DNA of 64,000 bases from JARIHD01 sp035758825 (GTDB taxonomy: Bacteria; Patescibacteriota; Saccharimonadia; Saccharimonadales; UBA4665): NCBI GenBank assembly GCA_035758825.1, contig DASTWA010000009.1, forward strand, positions 1 through 64,000. The letters are read 5' to 3'. A program made the translations under genes and the position numbers. The notes under the pieces are model-generated. The model did not search any database and was not told the origin of the DNA. It saw nothing but the letters and a program-made list of their open reading frames with translations. Each line of letters begins with the position of its first letter. Within the stretch, counting starts at the first letter, position 1. Positions 39,656-50,340 of the stretch are shown here, in pieces.

Positions 39656-42463
39656 ATGGATGACTCGCGGCAGCTACACTATTACCGTCTAGACTCCAAA
39701 GCGGTCCTCAAGGAGTTAAGGTCGGAACTTGGCGGCCTAACCCCGGAAGAAGCCAAAGCGCGTTTAGAAAAATATGGCCCCAACAGTCTGACAGTCAAAC
39801 ACAAAGACCCTCTCCCTCTCGTCTATTTGCGGCAATTCCGTGACCTAATGATAATCTTGTTGCTTGCGAGCAGCATAGTTTCGTTTGCCCTCAATGACGT
39901 ACGAACGGCTATCGTGCTTTTTGTATTGGTTATATTCAATACCACGATCGGCTTCCTACAGGAGTTCAAGGCTGGCAAAGTCATGGATTCACTTGAGCGG
40001 CTGGTAGTAGCCACGGCAAGTGTAGTCAGAGCCCAAAAACGAACCGAAGCTGCTACGGCCGACCTGACACTTGGCGATGTCATTTATTTGGAGGAAGGCA
40101 ATGCGGTTCCGGCTGATGTCCGAATAATCGAAGAAGACGAGTTCAGCACCAACGATTTTGCATTGACCGGCGAGAGCCAGCCGACACGCAAATTTGTTCA
40201 CGCCATATCGAACGACGTCCCATTGGCGGAACGTCATAATCTTGCCTTTATGGGCACGACAGTCGCCACCGGTCACGGCTATGGGGTCGTCATTGGCGTC
40301 GGTATGCACACAGAATTAGGCCGAATCGCCAACTTGAGCCAAGGCATCAGCACCGAGGCCAGTCCGCTACAGAAAGAGATGAACCACATCGCCAAGCGAG
40401 TAACCCAAGGCACGATGATACTCTGCCTGGCGCTTTTGCCCGTTGCCATTCATACCGGCCTGCCGTTTAAGGACGCATTTTTGTTCGCCATCGGGATTGC
40501 CTGTTCGATTGTCCCGAACGGATTGCCGGCAGCCATTAGTACTTCCCTTGCCGGAGCAGCCGGTAAGCTCGCTCGCGCTCGCGCCCTGGTCAAAAAACTA
40601 TCTGCCGTCGAGGGCTTGGGCGCAACTGGCGTCATTGCCACTGACAAGACCGGCACCCTCACCAAAAACCAAATGACCGTAGAGCAACTGCTGATCGGCA
40701 AAAAGACATATAACATCAGTGGTAAAGGATACGAACCGATCGGCGGCATACTTGACGATAACAATCTGCCGCTGCCCCCCGACGAAATCCAAAATCTGGG
40801 GCTCTTCTTTCAAACCTCGGTCATGGCCAGCAATGCACATGTCAACCCGCCCGACGACGAGCATGCCTCGTGGTACTGCATCGGCGACCCTACCGAAGGC
40901 GCTCTTGTTACCTTGGGCATGAAGGCCGGGTTTGAGCAAGACCATCTTGGCCACCACTACCCCGAAGCAAAAGAATATGCCTTTGACTCAGCCCGCAAGC
41001 GAATGAGTTCCGTCCGCAAATACGACGGGCGCCTGCATGCGTTCGTAAAGGGCGCACCAGAGAGTGTCCTGGAGCGCTGCGACCGGCTGTGGGAGAATGG
41101 CAAAATCCGCAAGCTTACAGCAAAAGACCGGGCGTTTATTTTGCAGCAAAACGAAAAGTTAGCCGAGAAGGCAATGCGAAACTTGGGGTTGGCTTACCGT
41201 GATTTCGAAACTGGCATCGGTATCAAAAAAATAAGCATGGAAACCGCCGAATCAAAACTTGTGTGGCTCGGTATGGCATCGATGATCGACCCTCTCCGTG
41301 AACAAGTCCCCAACGCTATGGAGGCCGCACGGCGGGCGCACGTCAAGGTGTCTATTATTACCGGAGACCACGCAACGACTGCCAAGGCCATTGCAACGCG
41401 CGCCAAGCTCACTGCCAGGGCCGAAGATATCGTTGTCGTTACCGGCGAAGAGCTCCAAAATCTCAGTGACAAAGAAGTCCTTCAACTGGCCAGCCGAGGC
41501 GGCGTCATATTCTCAAGAACCGCACCAGAAGACAAGTTAAGGATCGTCACACTGCTTCAGCATGACGGACAGGTCGTAGCCGTTACTGGCGATGGCATTA
41601 ATGATGCACCAGCCCTGAAGCGCGCCGACATCGGCGTAGCAATGGGCGTTACCGGTACCGATGTCGCCAAGCAATCAGCCGACATCATCCTGATAGATGA
41701 CAGCTTCAATACGCTGGTCGGCGCCATCCAAGAAGGCCGGGTCATATTCCAAAATATAAAGAAAGCCACCATATGTAGCTTTACCGGTAATGCCGCGGAA
41801 CTAATGGTTAATCTCTTTAGCCTGGCGGCGGCTACCGCCCTCCACGTCCCGTTGGCCCTGACCATCATTCAAATTTTGGCCATAGACGTTATTGCCGAGC
41901 TGTTCCCCATTGCGGCCCTGGGCGGAGACAAGGCCGACAGCGACGTCATGCGCGAACGGCCCCGCGACCCGAAGCACCACATCCTCAACGCCCGCAGCAT
42001 AGCCGACGTACTTTGGTGCGGCCTTTTGATCGGGAGTCTGGCCTTCTTGAATTACATGTGGTTCTTCGAACGGAACGGCATAGATCCGCAAAACCTGACC
42101 CCGAACACACCCATACACTTCCAGGCTACCGCCCTTACCTACCTTACGCTTATCCTCTGTCTGGTCGTCAATGTCATCCAGCGCCGAAGCAAAAACGGAT
42201 TGTTTACCCGATACCAGCTGCATAACAAAAGCATGTGGGTCGCTATCGGCCTGTCGTTGTTCAGCATCATAAACATCATCTACAACCCCTGGATTTCGTC
42301 GTACTTTCACTCGGCTCCGCTGACTTTTGCAGATTGGCTCACCGCGATTGGCGCGACAGGCATATTCGTAGCCGTCCGCGAGTTCCAACGCTACAACAAA
42401 AAACACCATAGGCGATCGGTATTAGCCCTGCACAAGGCACGGGCTACAGGCCGTAGCAGCTAA
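39656..42463 (+). CDS. P2-type cation-transporting ATPase with altered ion site
   Basis: The 935-aa P-type ATPase has TGES (171-174), the phosphorylation motif DKTGTLT (Asp 330), KGAPE, and GDGINDAPALKRADIGVAMG. It is closest in layout to Ca2+/Na+,K+-type P2 pumps, with the N-terminal regulatory domain and ten helices. In helix 4 the usual PEGLPA reads PNGLPA (287-292), losing the acidic ion ligand. Helix 6 reads ILAIDVIAELFP instead of the N-x-x-T-D pattern. The ion is therefore uncertain. TATAAT (39641-39646) lies 9 nt before the ATG. Confidence 0.92.
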   Translation: MDDSRQLHYYRLDSKAVLKELRSELGGLTPEEAKARLEKYGPNSLTVKHKDPLPLVYLRQFRDLMIILLLASSIVSFALNDVRTAIVLFVLVIFNTTIGFLQEFKAGKVMDSLERLVVATASVVRAQKRTEAATADLTLGDVIYLEEGNAVPADVRIIEEDEFSTNDFALTGESQPTRKFVHAISNDVPLAERHNLAFMGTTVATGHGYGVVIGVGMHTELGRIANLSQGISTEASPLQKEMNHIAKRVTQGTMILCLALLPVAIHTGLPFKDAFLFAIGIACSIVPNGLPAAISTSLAGAAGKLARARALVKKLSAVEGLGATGVIATDKTGTLTKNQMTVEQLLIGKKTYNISGKGYEPIGGILDDNNLPLPPDEIQNLGLFFQTSVMASNAHVNPPDDEHASWYCIGDPTEGALVTLGMKAGFEQDHLGHHYPEAKEYAFDSARKRMSSVRKYDGRLHAFVKGAPESVLERCDRLWENGKIRKLTAKDRAFILQQNEKLAEKAMRNLGLAYRDFETGIGIKKISMETAESKLVWLGMASMIDPLREQVPNAMEAARRAHVKVSIITGDHATTAKAIATRAKLTARAEDIVVVTGEELQNLSDKEVLQLASRGGVIFSRTAPEDKLRIVTLLQHDGQVVAVTGDGINDAPALKRADIGVAMGVTGTDVAKQSADIILIDDSFNTLVGAIQEGRVIFQNIKKATICSFTGNAAELMVNLFSLAAATALHVPLALTIIQILAIDVIAELFPIAALGGDKADSDVMRERPRDPKHHILNARSIADVLWCGLLIGSLAFLNYMWFFERNGIDPQNLTPNTPIHFQATALTYLTLILCLVVNVIQRRSKNGLFTRYQLHNKSMWVAIGLSLFSIINIIYNPWISSYFHSAPLTFADWLTAIGATGIFVAVREFQRYNKKHHRRSVLALHKARATGRSS

Positions 42464-43308
42464 CTCCTCAACATATTTTGCACGCCGGCACGCAAGACGC
42501 GCCGCTTGGTTGGCTTGACCTTCTTTGTAAATACAATATGCGGATCGGCGGCAATCTGTAATGCCGTCCAGTTGTACATATCGGCCGCGGTTTTAACCGG
42601 CGCGAGCAATCGCTTGGGCAAATACCGGTACCCTTTCTCCGCTTCAGCCTGCCACTCGCAATAACGTCCGATTTGAACCCGTATAAATGCCTCAAAAGCA
42701 GCCATATGCTCCGGCGCCGGGCGCTCTAGCGACGGCAAGCCGAAGGCTCGCAGCTCTGATGCCGGAAAATAACATCTGCCGAGGGCAGCATCTTCGTCGA
42801 TGTCGCGAATAAAGTTTATGTACTGCATCGCCCGCCCCAGCATGACGGCGCTGTCGTATCCGGCTGGATTTACGTTCATTATTTTACACATCATGAGTGC
42901 AATCACTTCGGCCGACCCGTATATGTACCCTAATGTGTCTTCCAGCATCTGGTAGCGCCTGCCTTCCAGGTCGGATTGCATGGCATCAAGAAACTCCTCA
43001 ACCCATGCCGGGTCAAAGCCATACGTACGCGACACGTACACTATATTCTTTACGGCTCGCGTCTGTATGGTATCTTCTGCTGCGGGCCGGTCGTCAAAGC
43101 TAGGGTTAGCAGATGACAGCGCCCAAGCCCGACGTAGCGCATAAAAGGCCTCCGCGTCCGCCACGGCCGCATCGACATAATCGTCAGCTACCCTGACAAA
43201 GCTGTACAATTTAAACACATCCTGCCGGACATTCTTTGGAAAGAAGGCCGAACTCCAGAAGTATGTCGTACTCCCTTGTCTGAATATCGACCGTTCCACC
43301 CCTCTCAT
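42460..43308 (-). CDS. Squalene/phytoene synthase-like enzyme
   Basis: The 282-aa trans-isoprenyl diphosphate synthase (head-to-head) has both Asp-rich motifs: VADDYVDAAV (DDYVD) and INFIRDIDEDAALGR (DIDED). GRCYFPASEL, typical of CrtB-type proteins, follows. It joins two prenyl diphosphates, making phytoene or squalene-like products. It begins at ATG 43308, 5 nt after the prenyl synthase stop, so the two act in sequence. It converges with the P-type ATPase, overlapping by 4 nt. Confidence 0.88.
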   Translation of the reverse strand: MRGVERSIFRQGSTTYFWSSAFFPKNVRQDVFKLYSFVRVADDYVDAAVADAEAFYALRRAWALSSANPSFDDRPAAEDTIQTRAVKNIVYVSRTYGFDPAWVEEFLDAMQSDLEGRRYQMLEDTLGYIYGSAEVIALMMCKIMNVNPAGYDSAVMLGRAMQYINFIRDIDEDAALGRCYFPASELRAFGLPSLERPAPEHMAAFEAFIRVQIGRYCEWQAEAEKGYRYLPKRLLAPVKTAADMYNWTALQIAADPHIVFTKKVKPTKRRVLRAGVQNMLRS

Positions 43309-43313
43309 ATTGG

Positions 43314-44399
43314 CTATGCGGCGCGTCCAAGCAGACCCGCTGTCAGGCCACGCAGGAATGCCACCGTCTCCGGTTTCCATCTTGACTGATACTGTTCCAG
43401 CGAACGAACCGCCTGCTCGGCGTGGCCGGCAGCCATCGCCCGGGCGGACTCAAGGGCGCCGCAGCTGGTCAATATATGACGGCAGGCGGCAAAACCTTCG
43501 TCGGTCAGCGCATCGTTACCGAGGCATGACAGCAACAACTTCTTATCTTTTGCCGAGGCATGCCGCAAAGCGTACGCGATCAAGAGCGTACGCTTGCCTT
43601 CGCGGATGTCGTCCTTGGCATTCTTGCCGGTCTTTAGGTCATCGCCAAAGACGCCGATAATATCATCTGTAATCTGAAATGCCCGGCCGGTGTGGAGCGC
43701 ATACTCGCGGATGGCATTAGTGTCTTCGCAGCCAGCCCCTGCCAAGACCATCCCCACACAAAGCGGGTTCAGTACTGTGTAGTGTGCCGTTTTCCATTCC
43801 AGGGCATGCTTGATATCTTCTTCGCTTACCTCTGGTGCTACTTCGTTTATGATGTCCGTCGTCTGGCCATGTGCGGTCGTTATCATCGTGGCATTCACAA
43901 TACCAATCGCCTTCATGCGCAGCTCCGCGTCTACGCTCAGGCCGGCCAAAAGCACCTGGGCAGCGTGGCCGCCGGTCAGCGCCGCATTCAGGGCCAGCGC
44001 GGCGCCCACGTGGCTGGAGTCGCCCTTGAGGTTATTATTCCGATGGTACGCAGCAAGCATTTCATGCACCGTCGGCTTGCCCCGACGAAGTTTGGACCTA
44101 TCCTGGATGTCATCGATAATTAGGATATACGCATGGATCATCTCGATGGCGGTTGCTGCCCGCGTAATCATGTGCCGGTCCGTACCGCCGCACATCTCGT
44201 AGCCGGCCATAACCAGCGCGCCACGGATGCGCTTGCCTCCTCGTCCCAACATGTCCAAATAGGCATCAGTCACAGCCCGGGCATGTTCGCCGTACTGTCC
44301 ACCGGTCGTTTGGTGGATATGCGTAGAGTACGCCTGGATGTCACTGTCTATGGCCTTTTTGTATGCAGCAAGCTGCTCGGTAAAAGGCAGGGAGTCCAT
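43314..44399 (-). CDS. Polyprenyl (probably geranylgeranyl) diphosphate synthase
   Basis: The 361-aa enzyme has the all-helical IPPS fold with the first Asp-rich motif LIIDDIQDRS, GGKRIRGALVMAGYEM at the start, and the second motif QITDDIIGVFGDD. It elongates allylic diphosphates with isopentenyl diphosphate. Product length cannot be read reliably from the sequence. The partner gene downstream suggests C15 or C20 products. It is 2 nt after the kinase-like gene, in the rpoD transcript direction. Confidence 0.9.
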   Translation of the reverse strand: MDSLPFTEQLAAYKKAIDSDIQAYSTHIHQTTGGQYGEHARAVTDAYLDMLGRGGKRIRGALVMAGYEMCGGTDRHMITRAATAIEMIHAYILIIDDIQDRSKLRRGKPTVHEMLAAYHRNNNLKGDSSHVGAALALNAALTGGHAAQVLLAGLSVDAELRMKAIGIVNATMITTAHGQTTDIINEVAPEVSEEDIKHALEWKTAHYTVLNPLCVGMVLAGAGCEDTNAIREYALHTGRAFQITDDIIGVFGDDLKTGKNAKDDIREGKRTLLIAYALRHASAKDKKLLLSCLGNDALTDEGFAACRHILTSCGALESARAMAAGHAEQAVRSLEQYQSRWKPETVAFLRGLTAGLLGRAA

Positions 44400-44401
44400 A
44401 A

Positions 44402-44989
44402 CTATAAGCCCAGCGTTTCTTCGATCTGGCCTTTAAAGACATCCAAATCCGCGCCGTTATTTTCCATCAGGATGTCCGCGCGGTCGCGGACGGCTGCCAT
44501 GTTGAGGACGGCGGCATCAGCGCCTTGCGGCGGGGTCATTTCAGCCGCTTCTTCGGCCAAAAATTGTTCAAAGGTCTTATTGTCCTCTTCGTGCCGGCCT
44601 CGACCGCCCGAGGTAATCCGCTCATAGCGGACCTTGGGGTCGGCGTCGACCCAAATCATAGTGCCGCCCAGTTCGTGGATCCGGTCGGCTTCGTAAGGGT
44701 TCCTAAGACTGGCCACAACAACGCCCTGATATGTGGCGCCCGTTTCCTTCCAGGCTTGAACCGCACGGTCTACCAGTACGCCCAAGCCATGTTCACGCCG
44801 CCACTCCGCGCTTACGGTGCGCAGGTGCTCACGCTCGACAGGAAGGCCGCGGCGTCTGACTTCGTCACGAAGCAACTCGGTCACAGATACAAAAAGATAA
44901 TTGTGGCGCTCTGCCAGCACTTCGCCCACCGTATCTTTGCCAGCACCGTTGGTGCCGGACAGACCAATAATTTGCAGCTTCTTATCCAT
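44402..44989 (-). CDS. P-loop nucleoside/nucleotide-kinase-like protein
   Basis: The 195-aa protein has the Walker A GLSGTNGAGKDTVGE, a lid-like Arg region (GGRGRHEEDNK) and IWVDADPKVRYERI, like dephospho-CoA kinase or AAA_18-type NMP kinases. The exact substrate is not clear. It lies between rpoD and the prenyl synthase with almost no gap. A role in phosphorylating an isoprenoid precursor is tempting but not supported by motif. Confidence 0.8.
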   Translation of the reverse strand: MDKKLQIIGLSGTNGAGKDTVGEVLAERHNYLFVSVTELLRDEVRRRGLPVEREHLRTVSAEWRREHGLGVLVDRAVQAWKETGATYQGVVVASLRNPYEADRIHELGGTMIWVDADPKVRYERITSGGRGRHEEDNKTFEQFLAEEAAEMTPPQGADAAVLNMAAVRDRADILMENNGADLDVFKGQIEETLGL

Positions 44990-44997
44990 ACCGGCCT

Positions 44998-46158
<1,161 letters not shown>

Positions 46159-46161
46159 AGG

Positions 46162-47928
46162 CTATGCACCTCCCTTATGAGTTTTTAATAGATTATCGAG
46201 TTCCTTTACCTTATGTAAAAGGGTAAGTTGTTTTTCTTCGTCGGCCGTTTGCAGTTCGTGGGCGATACGCTGTTTTTGCATTTTGACATATTGGCCTATC
46301 AGCTTCCCCAGTACATGTGATGTCTCGTATTCGAGTTCGTGGGTCTCAACGTCTTGATAGAGCTCTTCGTAATGTAATGAAAGGATTTTAACATAATCTC
46401 CTATAGACAGCAATTCCTCCACCTTGGCGGCTTGCCCCGAAAAGTCCGGATTGGCCTGCAGGAAGGTCAGAAGTTGTCTGGCGTTGTCATCGTGCATCAT
46501 GGCGGCTGTGACCGGCTCGATAAACCTTCGGAGCTTGGGCTGCATCAAGGCAATCGCCAATAGATGGTTCTGGGTCTTCATGTAGTCCAGGATTTCTTTG
46601 CTTGGGAGCTTAAACTCGCCCTTGGGCTGCTTGAGTTTAGGCTTGGCGGCAGCTTCCTTCTGATGGAGCTTGATGAGGAGGGCTTCACGGCTGACACCGA
46701 TGCACTTCGAAATTTCATCAATGTAGTGTTCTTGTTCCACGCCGTCAGCCAGACCGCGGATGACCGTTAATAGGACGTCGCTGAATTCACGCTTTCCTTG
46801 CGCCGTTGTGATGTCCAACTGCTTTTGGTATTTGCCCATGAGCCAATCGAGGGCATACTTGGGCTTTTCGATGGTCTGACGCCAGGCATTTACATCTTGC
46901 TTGATGAGCTCGTCCGGGTCCTTTCCGCTGGGAATATTAATAATACTCAGCGACACATTTACCTTGCTGGCGATAGGAATGGCACGTTCGGTCGCGTTGA
47001 CCCCTGCCTTGTCGGCGTCAAAGCTCAGCCGGATGTCACCGGTAAACCGGCCGAGCGCTTTCAGTTGGTATTCAGTGAGTGCGGTTCCCGCAGTAGCCAC
47101 GACCTGACGAATGCCTGCCTGGTGGCTGCTAATAACGTCCAGATTGCCCTCGGCAATCACCACGAACTTACTCTTGCGAATACCTTCCTTAGCCAGATGC
47201 AACCCAAAGACATGCCTCGATTTGTCGTACAGTGGCGTCTGGGGCGTGTTGATATACTTTGGCGCATTCGGATCATCCTTAAGCAGACGGGCCGTAAAAC
47301 CGATGACCCGCCCTTGCGGGTCGGCCAACGGGATCATGATGCGGCCACGGAACATATCCCGCAAGCTGCGGTATCGTTTGGTCGCCAACCCGGCGGCAAT
47401 GATCTCGTGAGCTTTAAACCCTTTGAATACCAGATGCTTTACCAGAGCCTCGCCGCCACTCGGGCTGTATCCGATTCGCCACTCCAGCACGGTCTGCTCA
47501 GTAAATTGGCGCTTGGTGTGCACATAATCGTAGGCTTCTTTGTTTTGCGGCAATCTGAGCTGCCCGTAATAATAACGGGTCGCCTCAAGCATAGCGTCGT
47601 ATAAACGCTCTTTTTCTTTGCTGCGCTGGCCCGATCCGCTCGAACGGTACTGAGTTAAATCCACGCCGGCTTTGCGGGCTAAAAGCTCCAAAGCCCCCTT
47701 AAAGTCCAAGCCCTCCATCTCCATGACAAAACTGAACATATTGCCGCCTTTGCCCGAACTAAAGTCATGCCAGATCTGCTTTTCGGGGCTGACCATAAAG
47801 CTCGGCGAGCGTTCGCTGCTAAACGGGCTCAGCCCTTTCCAGTTACGGCCGGCCCGCTTAAGTTCGACATAGTCACTAATGACCTCCTCGATGCTAAGCC
47901 TCTGCTTGATATCCTCAACCGCGTCCAT
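46162..47928 (-). CDS. dnaG: DNA primase lacking all zinc ligands
   Basis: The 588-aa DnaG has the N-terminal zinc-binding domain fold, RNAP core with TOPRIM (VVIAEGNLDVI, LSFDADKAG) and a C-terminal helicase-binding region. In the zinc domain the canonical CPFH and C-x-G-C ligands read SPFS (S34, S37) and DFSS (D55, S58). The rest of the domain (KGLSPF, SPSFMVSPEK, SGKGGNMFSFV) is well preserved. The domain probably folds without zinc. TACAAT (47941-47936) lies 7 nt before the ATG (leaderless). rpoD follows. Confidence 0.95.
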   Translation of the reverse strand: MDAVEDIKQRLSIEEVISDYVELKRAGRNWKGLSPFSSERSPSFMVSPEKQIWHDFSSGKGGNMFSFVMEMEGLDFKGALELLARKAGVDLTQYRSSGSGQRSKEKERLYDAMLEATRYYYGQLRLPQNKEAYDYVHTKRQFTEQTVLEWRIGYSPSGGEALVKHLVFKGFKAHEIIAAGLATKRYRSLRDMFRGRIMIPLADPQGRVIGFTARLLKDDPNAPKYINTPQTPLYDKSRHVFGLHLAKEGIRKSKFVVIAEGNLDVISSHQAGIRQVVATAGTALTEYQLKALGRFTGDIRLSFDADKAGVNATERAIPIASKVNVSLSIINIPSGKDPDELIKQDVNAWRQTIEKPKYALDWLMGKYQKQLDITTAQGKREFSDVLLTVIRGLADGVEQEHYIDEISKCIGVSREALLIKLHQKEAAAKPKLKQPKGEFKLPSKEILDYMKTQNHLLAIALMQPKLRRFIEPVTAAMMHDDNARQLLTFLQANPDFSGQAAKVEELLSIGDYVKILSLHYEELYQDVETHELEYETSHVLGKLIGQYVKMQKQRIAHELQTADEEKQLTLLHKVKELDNLLKTHKGGA

Positions 47929-48066
47929 TGCTTATATTGTACTCTATTGTACCTCTGTTTTACAGGTAGATGATTTTACCGACAGCAAGCTGAGTGATAT
48001 TGACTTATTATCAAGTTTATGCTTAAATTATAAATAGAGAATCAAAATAACAAAAAGAAGGTCCAA

Positions 48067-49308
48067 ATGCACAATCCAAATACCGGAACCGGATTCGAAG
48101 AATTCACCCCAGCCGAAGTGTATGAAGCACTCGTCCAGCATAGCGATCATGAAGTCGATGCTATCCTCGAACAAGAAGCCGCCGACCGGGAGGCAGAACG
48201 GCCTGTTAACGAAAAACATCTGGAGCGCCAAATTGCAGTATCAAACGACGTGGGGTCGCTTGCTCTGAATTTCTTGAACCGTGAAGGCGCGACCGGCGAA
48301 GACCTTATGTCGGAACTTTCCCGTCAGGGGATGGAATTACGAAAAGCAAACCAGGCAGATTTTCCTGCGAGCCATAAATGGCATGACCCGGCACGCCGAC
48401 AGGCACTCGCCCACCGCTTGACGACTCTCAGCCGTATGGCCCCCGAGGATCTTTTCGGAAGCGCCAAGCCGAATGCCTCCGAAAGAAGTGAAGAGAACGT
48501 GCAAAAATTGCTCGCCGAGATTCTTGATACAGGCAAAAAAATTAACAGCATCGGCCTCTATGGCGACCAACCCGGCCGTGGTCTTTCCGTTCTAAAAGCT
48601 GGTGAGACACTTAGAGGTGCATCCCTGGAAAATATTCATCTAGCGCCAATTAATGTTTGGGCATCTAAAGTAGGTCAACAGGAAGCCAATGAGTTCCGCT
48701 CCACAGGAAAAACTGCCGACATCCTTGCCGAAGCAATTGCCTTCACCCCGACAATCGAAAGGACGCGCACGGTAACTAAGCCAGCTGTGCCGAAACGTCT
48801 TTTCAGGACGGCTGAAAGCGAAGAAGCAACCTACTCCTATGCACCAACGATGGTTGAGGGCCCGCAGGGCCAGGAACCAGGAGTTATCGTTTCGTACAAG
48901 TATCAACCTATTTGGTCTGGCCCTGAGGCCGAAAAAGCAATGGTGGCCAAGGGTGGTGACTTCTACCAGGAATCCAGTGGCGTCCGTCAGGGCAATATTC
49001 ATGCCTACGCCGTAGTATTACCCTCGTCGCTCGCAGAAAAATTCCGGACTGCCGTCCAGGCCAACCCTGAGGTTGCACGCAAACTGGGAGATTCAATCGT
49101 CCAGGAATATGCCAATGACACCTATAAGGAACGCTGGAACACCGAGAAAGCCCGTGAACAAGGAGGCGAAAAATTCGGCCACCACGTCTACCCAACATAC
49201 AACAGCTTGCCCGACGATGTCCCCGTCCACATTTATGACGCTACGATGTCTCCCCATGACAGGCAAGTCGGGAGAGAAGATTATAGCCATACAATCCTTG
49301 CGCGCTAG
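48067..49308 (+). CDS. Large soluble protein of unknown function (413 aa)
   Basis: The acidic protein has no membrane helix, signal peptide or known motif. The N-terminal third is helical, the middle has V-rich beta segments (PGVIVSYKYQPIW), and the C-terminus has a KFGHHVYPTYN patch. AAGAAGG lies 5 nt before the ATG. A TTGACT-N18-TAAATT promoter lies at 48000-48029, with an AT-rich leader. I do not recognise it. Confidence 0.7.
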   Translation: MHNPNTGTGFEEFTPAEVYEALVQHSDHEVDAILEQEAADREAERPVNEKHLERQIAVSNDVGSLALNFLNREGATGEDLMSELSRQGMELRKANQADFPASHKWHDPARRQALAHRLTTLSRMAPEDLFGSAKPNASERSEENVQKLLAEILDTGKKINSIGLYGDQPGRGLSVLKAGETLRGASLENIHLAPINVWASKVGQQEANEFRSTGKTADILAEAIAFTPTIERTRTVTKPAVPKRLFRTAESEEATYSYAPTMVEGPQGQEPGVIVSYKYQPIWSGPEAEKAMVAKGGDFYQESSGVRQGNIHAYAVVLPSSLAEKFRTAVQANPEVARKLGDSIVQEYANDTYKERWNTEKAREQGGEKFGHHVYPTYNSLPDDVPVHIYDATMSPHDRQVGREDYSHTILAR

Positions 49309-49355
49309 TTCAACACCCCTTTATTAACGTAAGCAATGTATGTTTAAATACACGC

Positions 49356-50000
49356 ATGGATCCGTATCAGCAGTATCAAGCTCCTCAGCAAGGCAGCCCT
49401 TACGAATTTATTCTCAACCCATCCAAGCCACCCAAAAAAAAGTTCGGTTTGGGCGGCAATAACTTTGCCGTCACATTGGGCCTCATCATTGGCGGCGCGC
49501 TCATTTTTATGATCGTGCTGACACTGCTGCTGAATGCTGTCGGCGGTAAAACCCTCAGCAAAGCTGACCTCATTGCCCTGGCCCAGACCGAAAACGAACT
49601 GGTTCGCGTTTCGCAGACCGCAGCCGCTACAGCCACCCAACAAACAACCAAGAACCTAGCTGTTACCATCCAGTTCAGCATGCTGACCCAGCAAAAGAAA
49701 ACGCTTAATTTTTTGGCCCAGAACGGAGTCGACGTCGACGAAAAAGAGTTGGGGCTCAAACAGAACGCCACGACCGACCAGCAGCTCGCCAGCGCCAAGA
49801 CAACCAGCACCTTCGACCTGACATTCTCACAGATCATGCAAGACGAGCTGGAGGCTTACGCCCGCAACCTAAAGGCGCTTAATGCATCTGCCGCCAATAA
49901 AACAGAAAGTGATCTGACCAGCACATTCTATACGCAGACGCAGCTACTTATTAGTCAAATTCCTTACACCCAAGACCGGATTCAAGAGGGCGCACAGTAA
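49356..50000 (+). CDS. Single-pass membrane protein of unknown function
   Basis: The 214-aa protein has a Pro/Gln/Lys-rich cytoplasmic start (~35 aa), one membrane helix (LGLIIGGALIFMIVLTLLLN) and a long helical, Gln/Thr/Ala-rich extracytoplasmic domain. No ribosome binding site precedes the ATG. An AT-rich -10-like patch (TAAATA) ends 6 nt upstream. No family recognised. It converges with the YjbR-like gene. Confidence 0.7.
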   Translation: MDPYQQYQAPQQGSPYEFILNPSKPPKKKFGLGGNNFAVTLGLIIGGALIFMIVLTLLLNAVGGKTLSKADLIALAQTENELVRVSQTAAATATQQTTKNLAVTIQFSMLTQQKKTLNFLAQNGVDVDEKELGLKQNATTDQQLASAKTTSTFDLTFSQIMQDELEAYARNLKALNASAANKTESDLTSTFYTQTQLLISQIPYTQDRIQEGAQ

Positions 50001-50008
50001 AGACCAGC

Positions 50009-50335
50009 CTACTGGCCAGTTACAAGATTGTACGAATGACGGATGAGGTCCTGTACCTCTTCCCAGCTTAGCTGACCGCTGAGAACCATCGTGTTCCAGT
50101 GTTTTTTATTCAGATGGTAGCCTGGCATAACGGTTTCGTAGCGCTCACGGAGTGTTTGTGCCAGAAGCGGATCGCATTTGAGGCTGATCCGAACCGGATT
50201 GCTATCCTCCTGGACCAGTGCAAACATTTTATCGTCCTTAGTCTTATAGACGGCGACACCCTCGCCGAATGGGTAGTCCAAACGAGCGTTTGGCATGCTC
50301 ATGAGATACTGTTCTATTTCTTTGTGTGTAATCAT
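50009..50335 (-). CDS. MmcQ/YjbR-family protein
   Basis: The 108-aa protein has the YjbR pattern: MPNARLDYPFGEGVAVYKTKD, MFALVQEDSNPVRISLKCDP and GYHLNKKHWNTMVL. The family has a CyaY-like fold and is annotated as DNA-binding, although function is poorly known. The first two ATG codons are adjacent; the second is used here. It follows the HAD gene by 5 nt. Confidence 0.88.
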   Translation of the reverse strand: MITHKEIEQYLMSMPNARLDYPFGEGVAVYKTKDDKMFALVQEDSNPVRISLKCDPLLAQTLRERYETVMPGYHLNKKHWNTMVLSGQLSWEEVQDLIRHSYNLVTGQ

Positions 50336-50340
50336 CAAAA

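Noticed and set aside
39651..39656. ATG-TAA minimal frame upstream of the P-type ATPase
   Set aside because: It overlaps the ATPase start and probably reflects chance; the gene start at 39656 is adequate.
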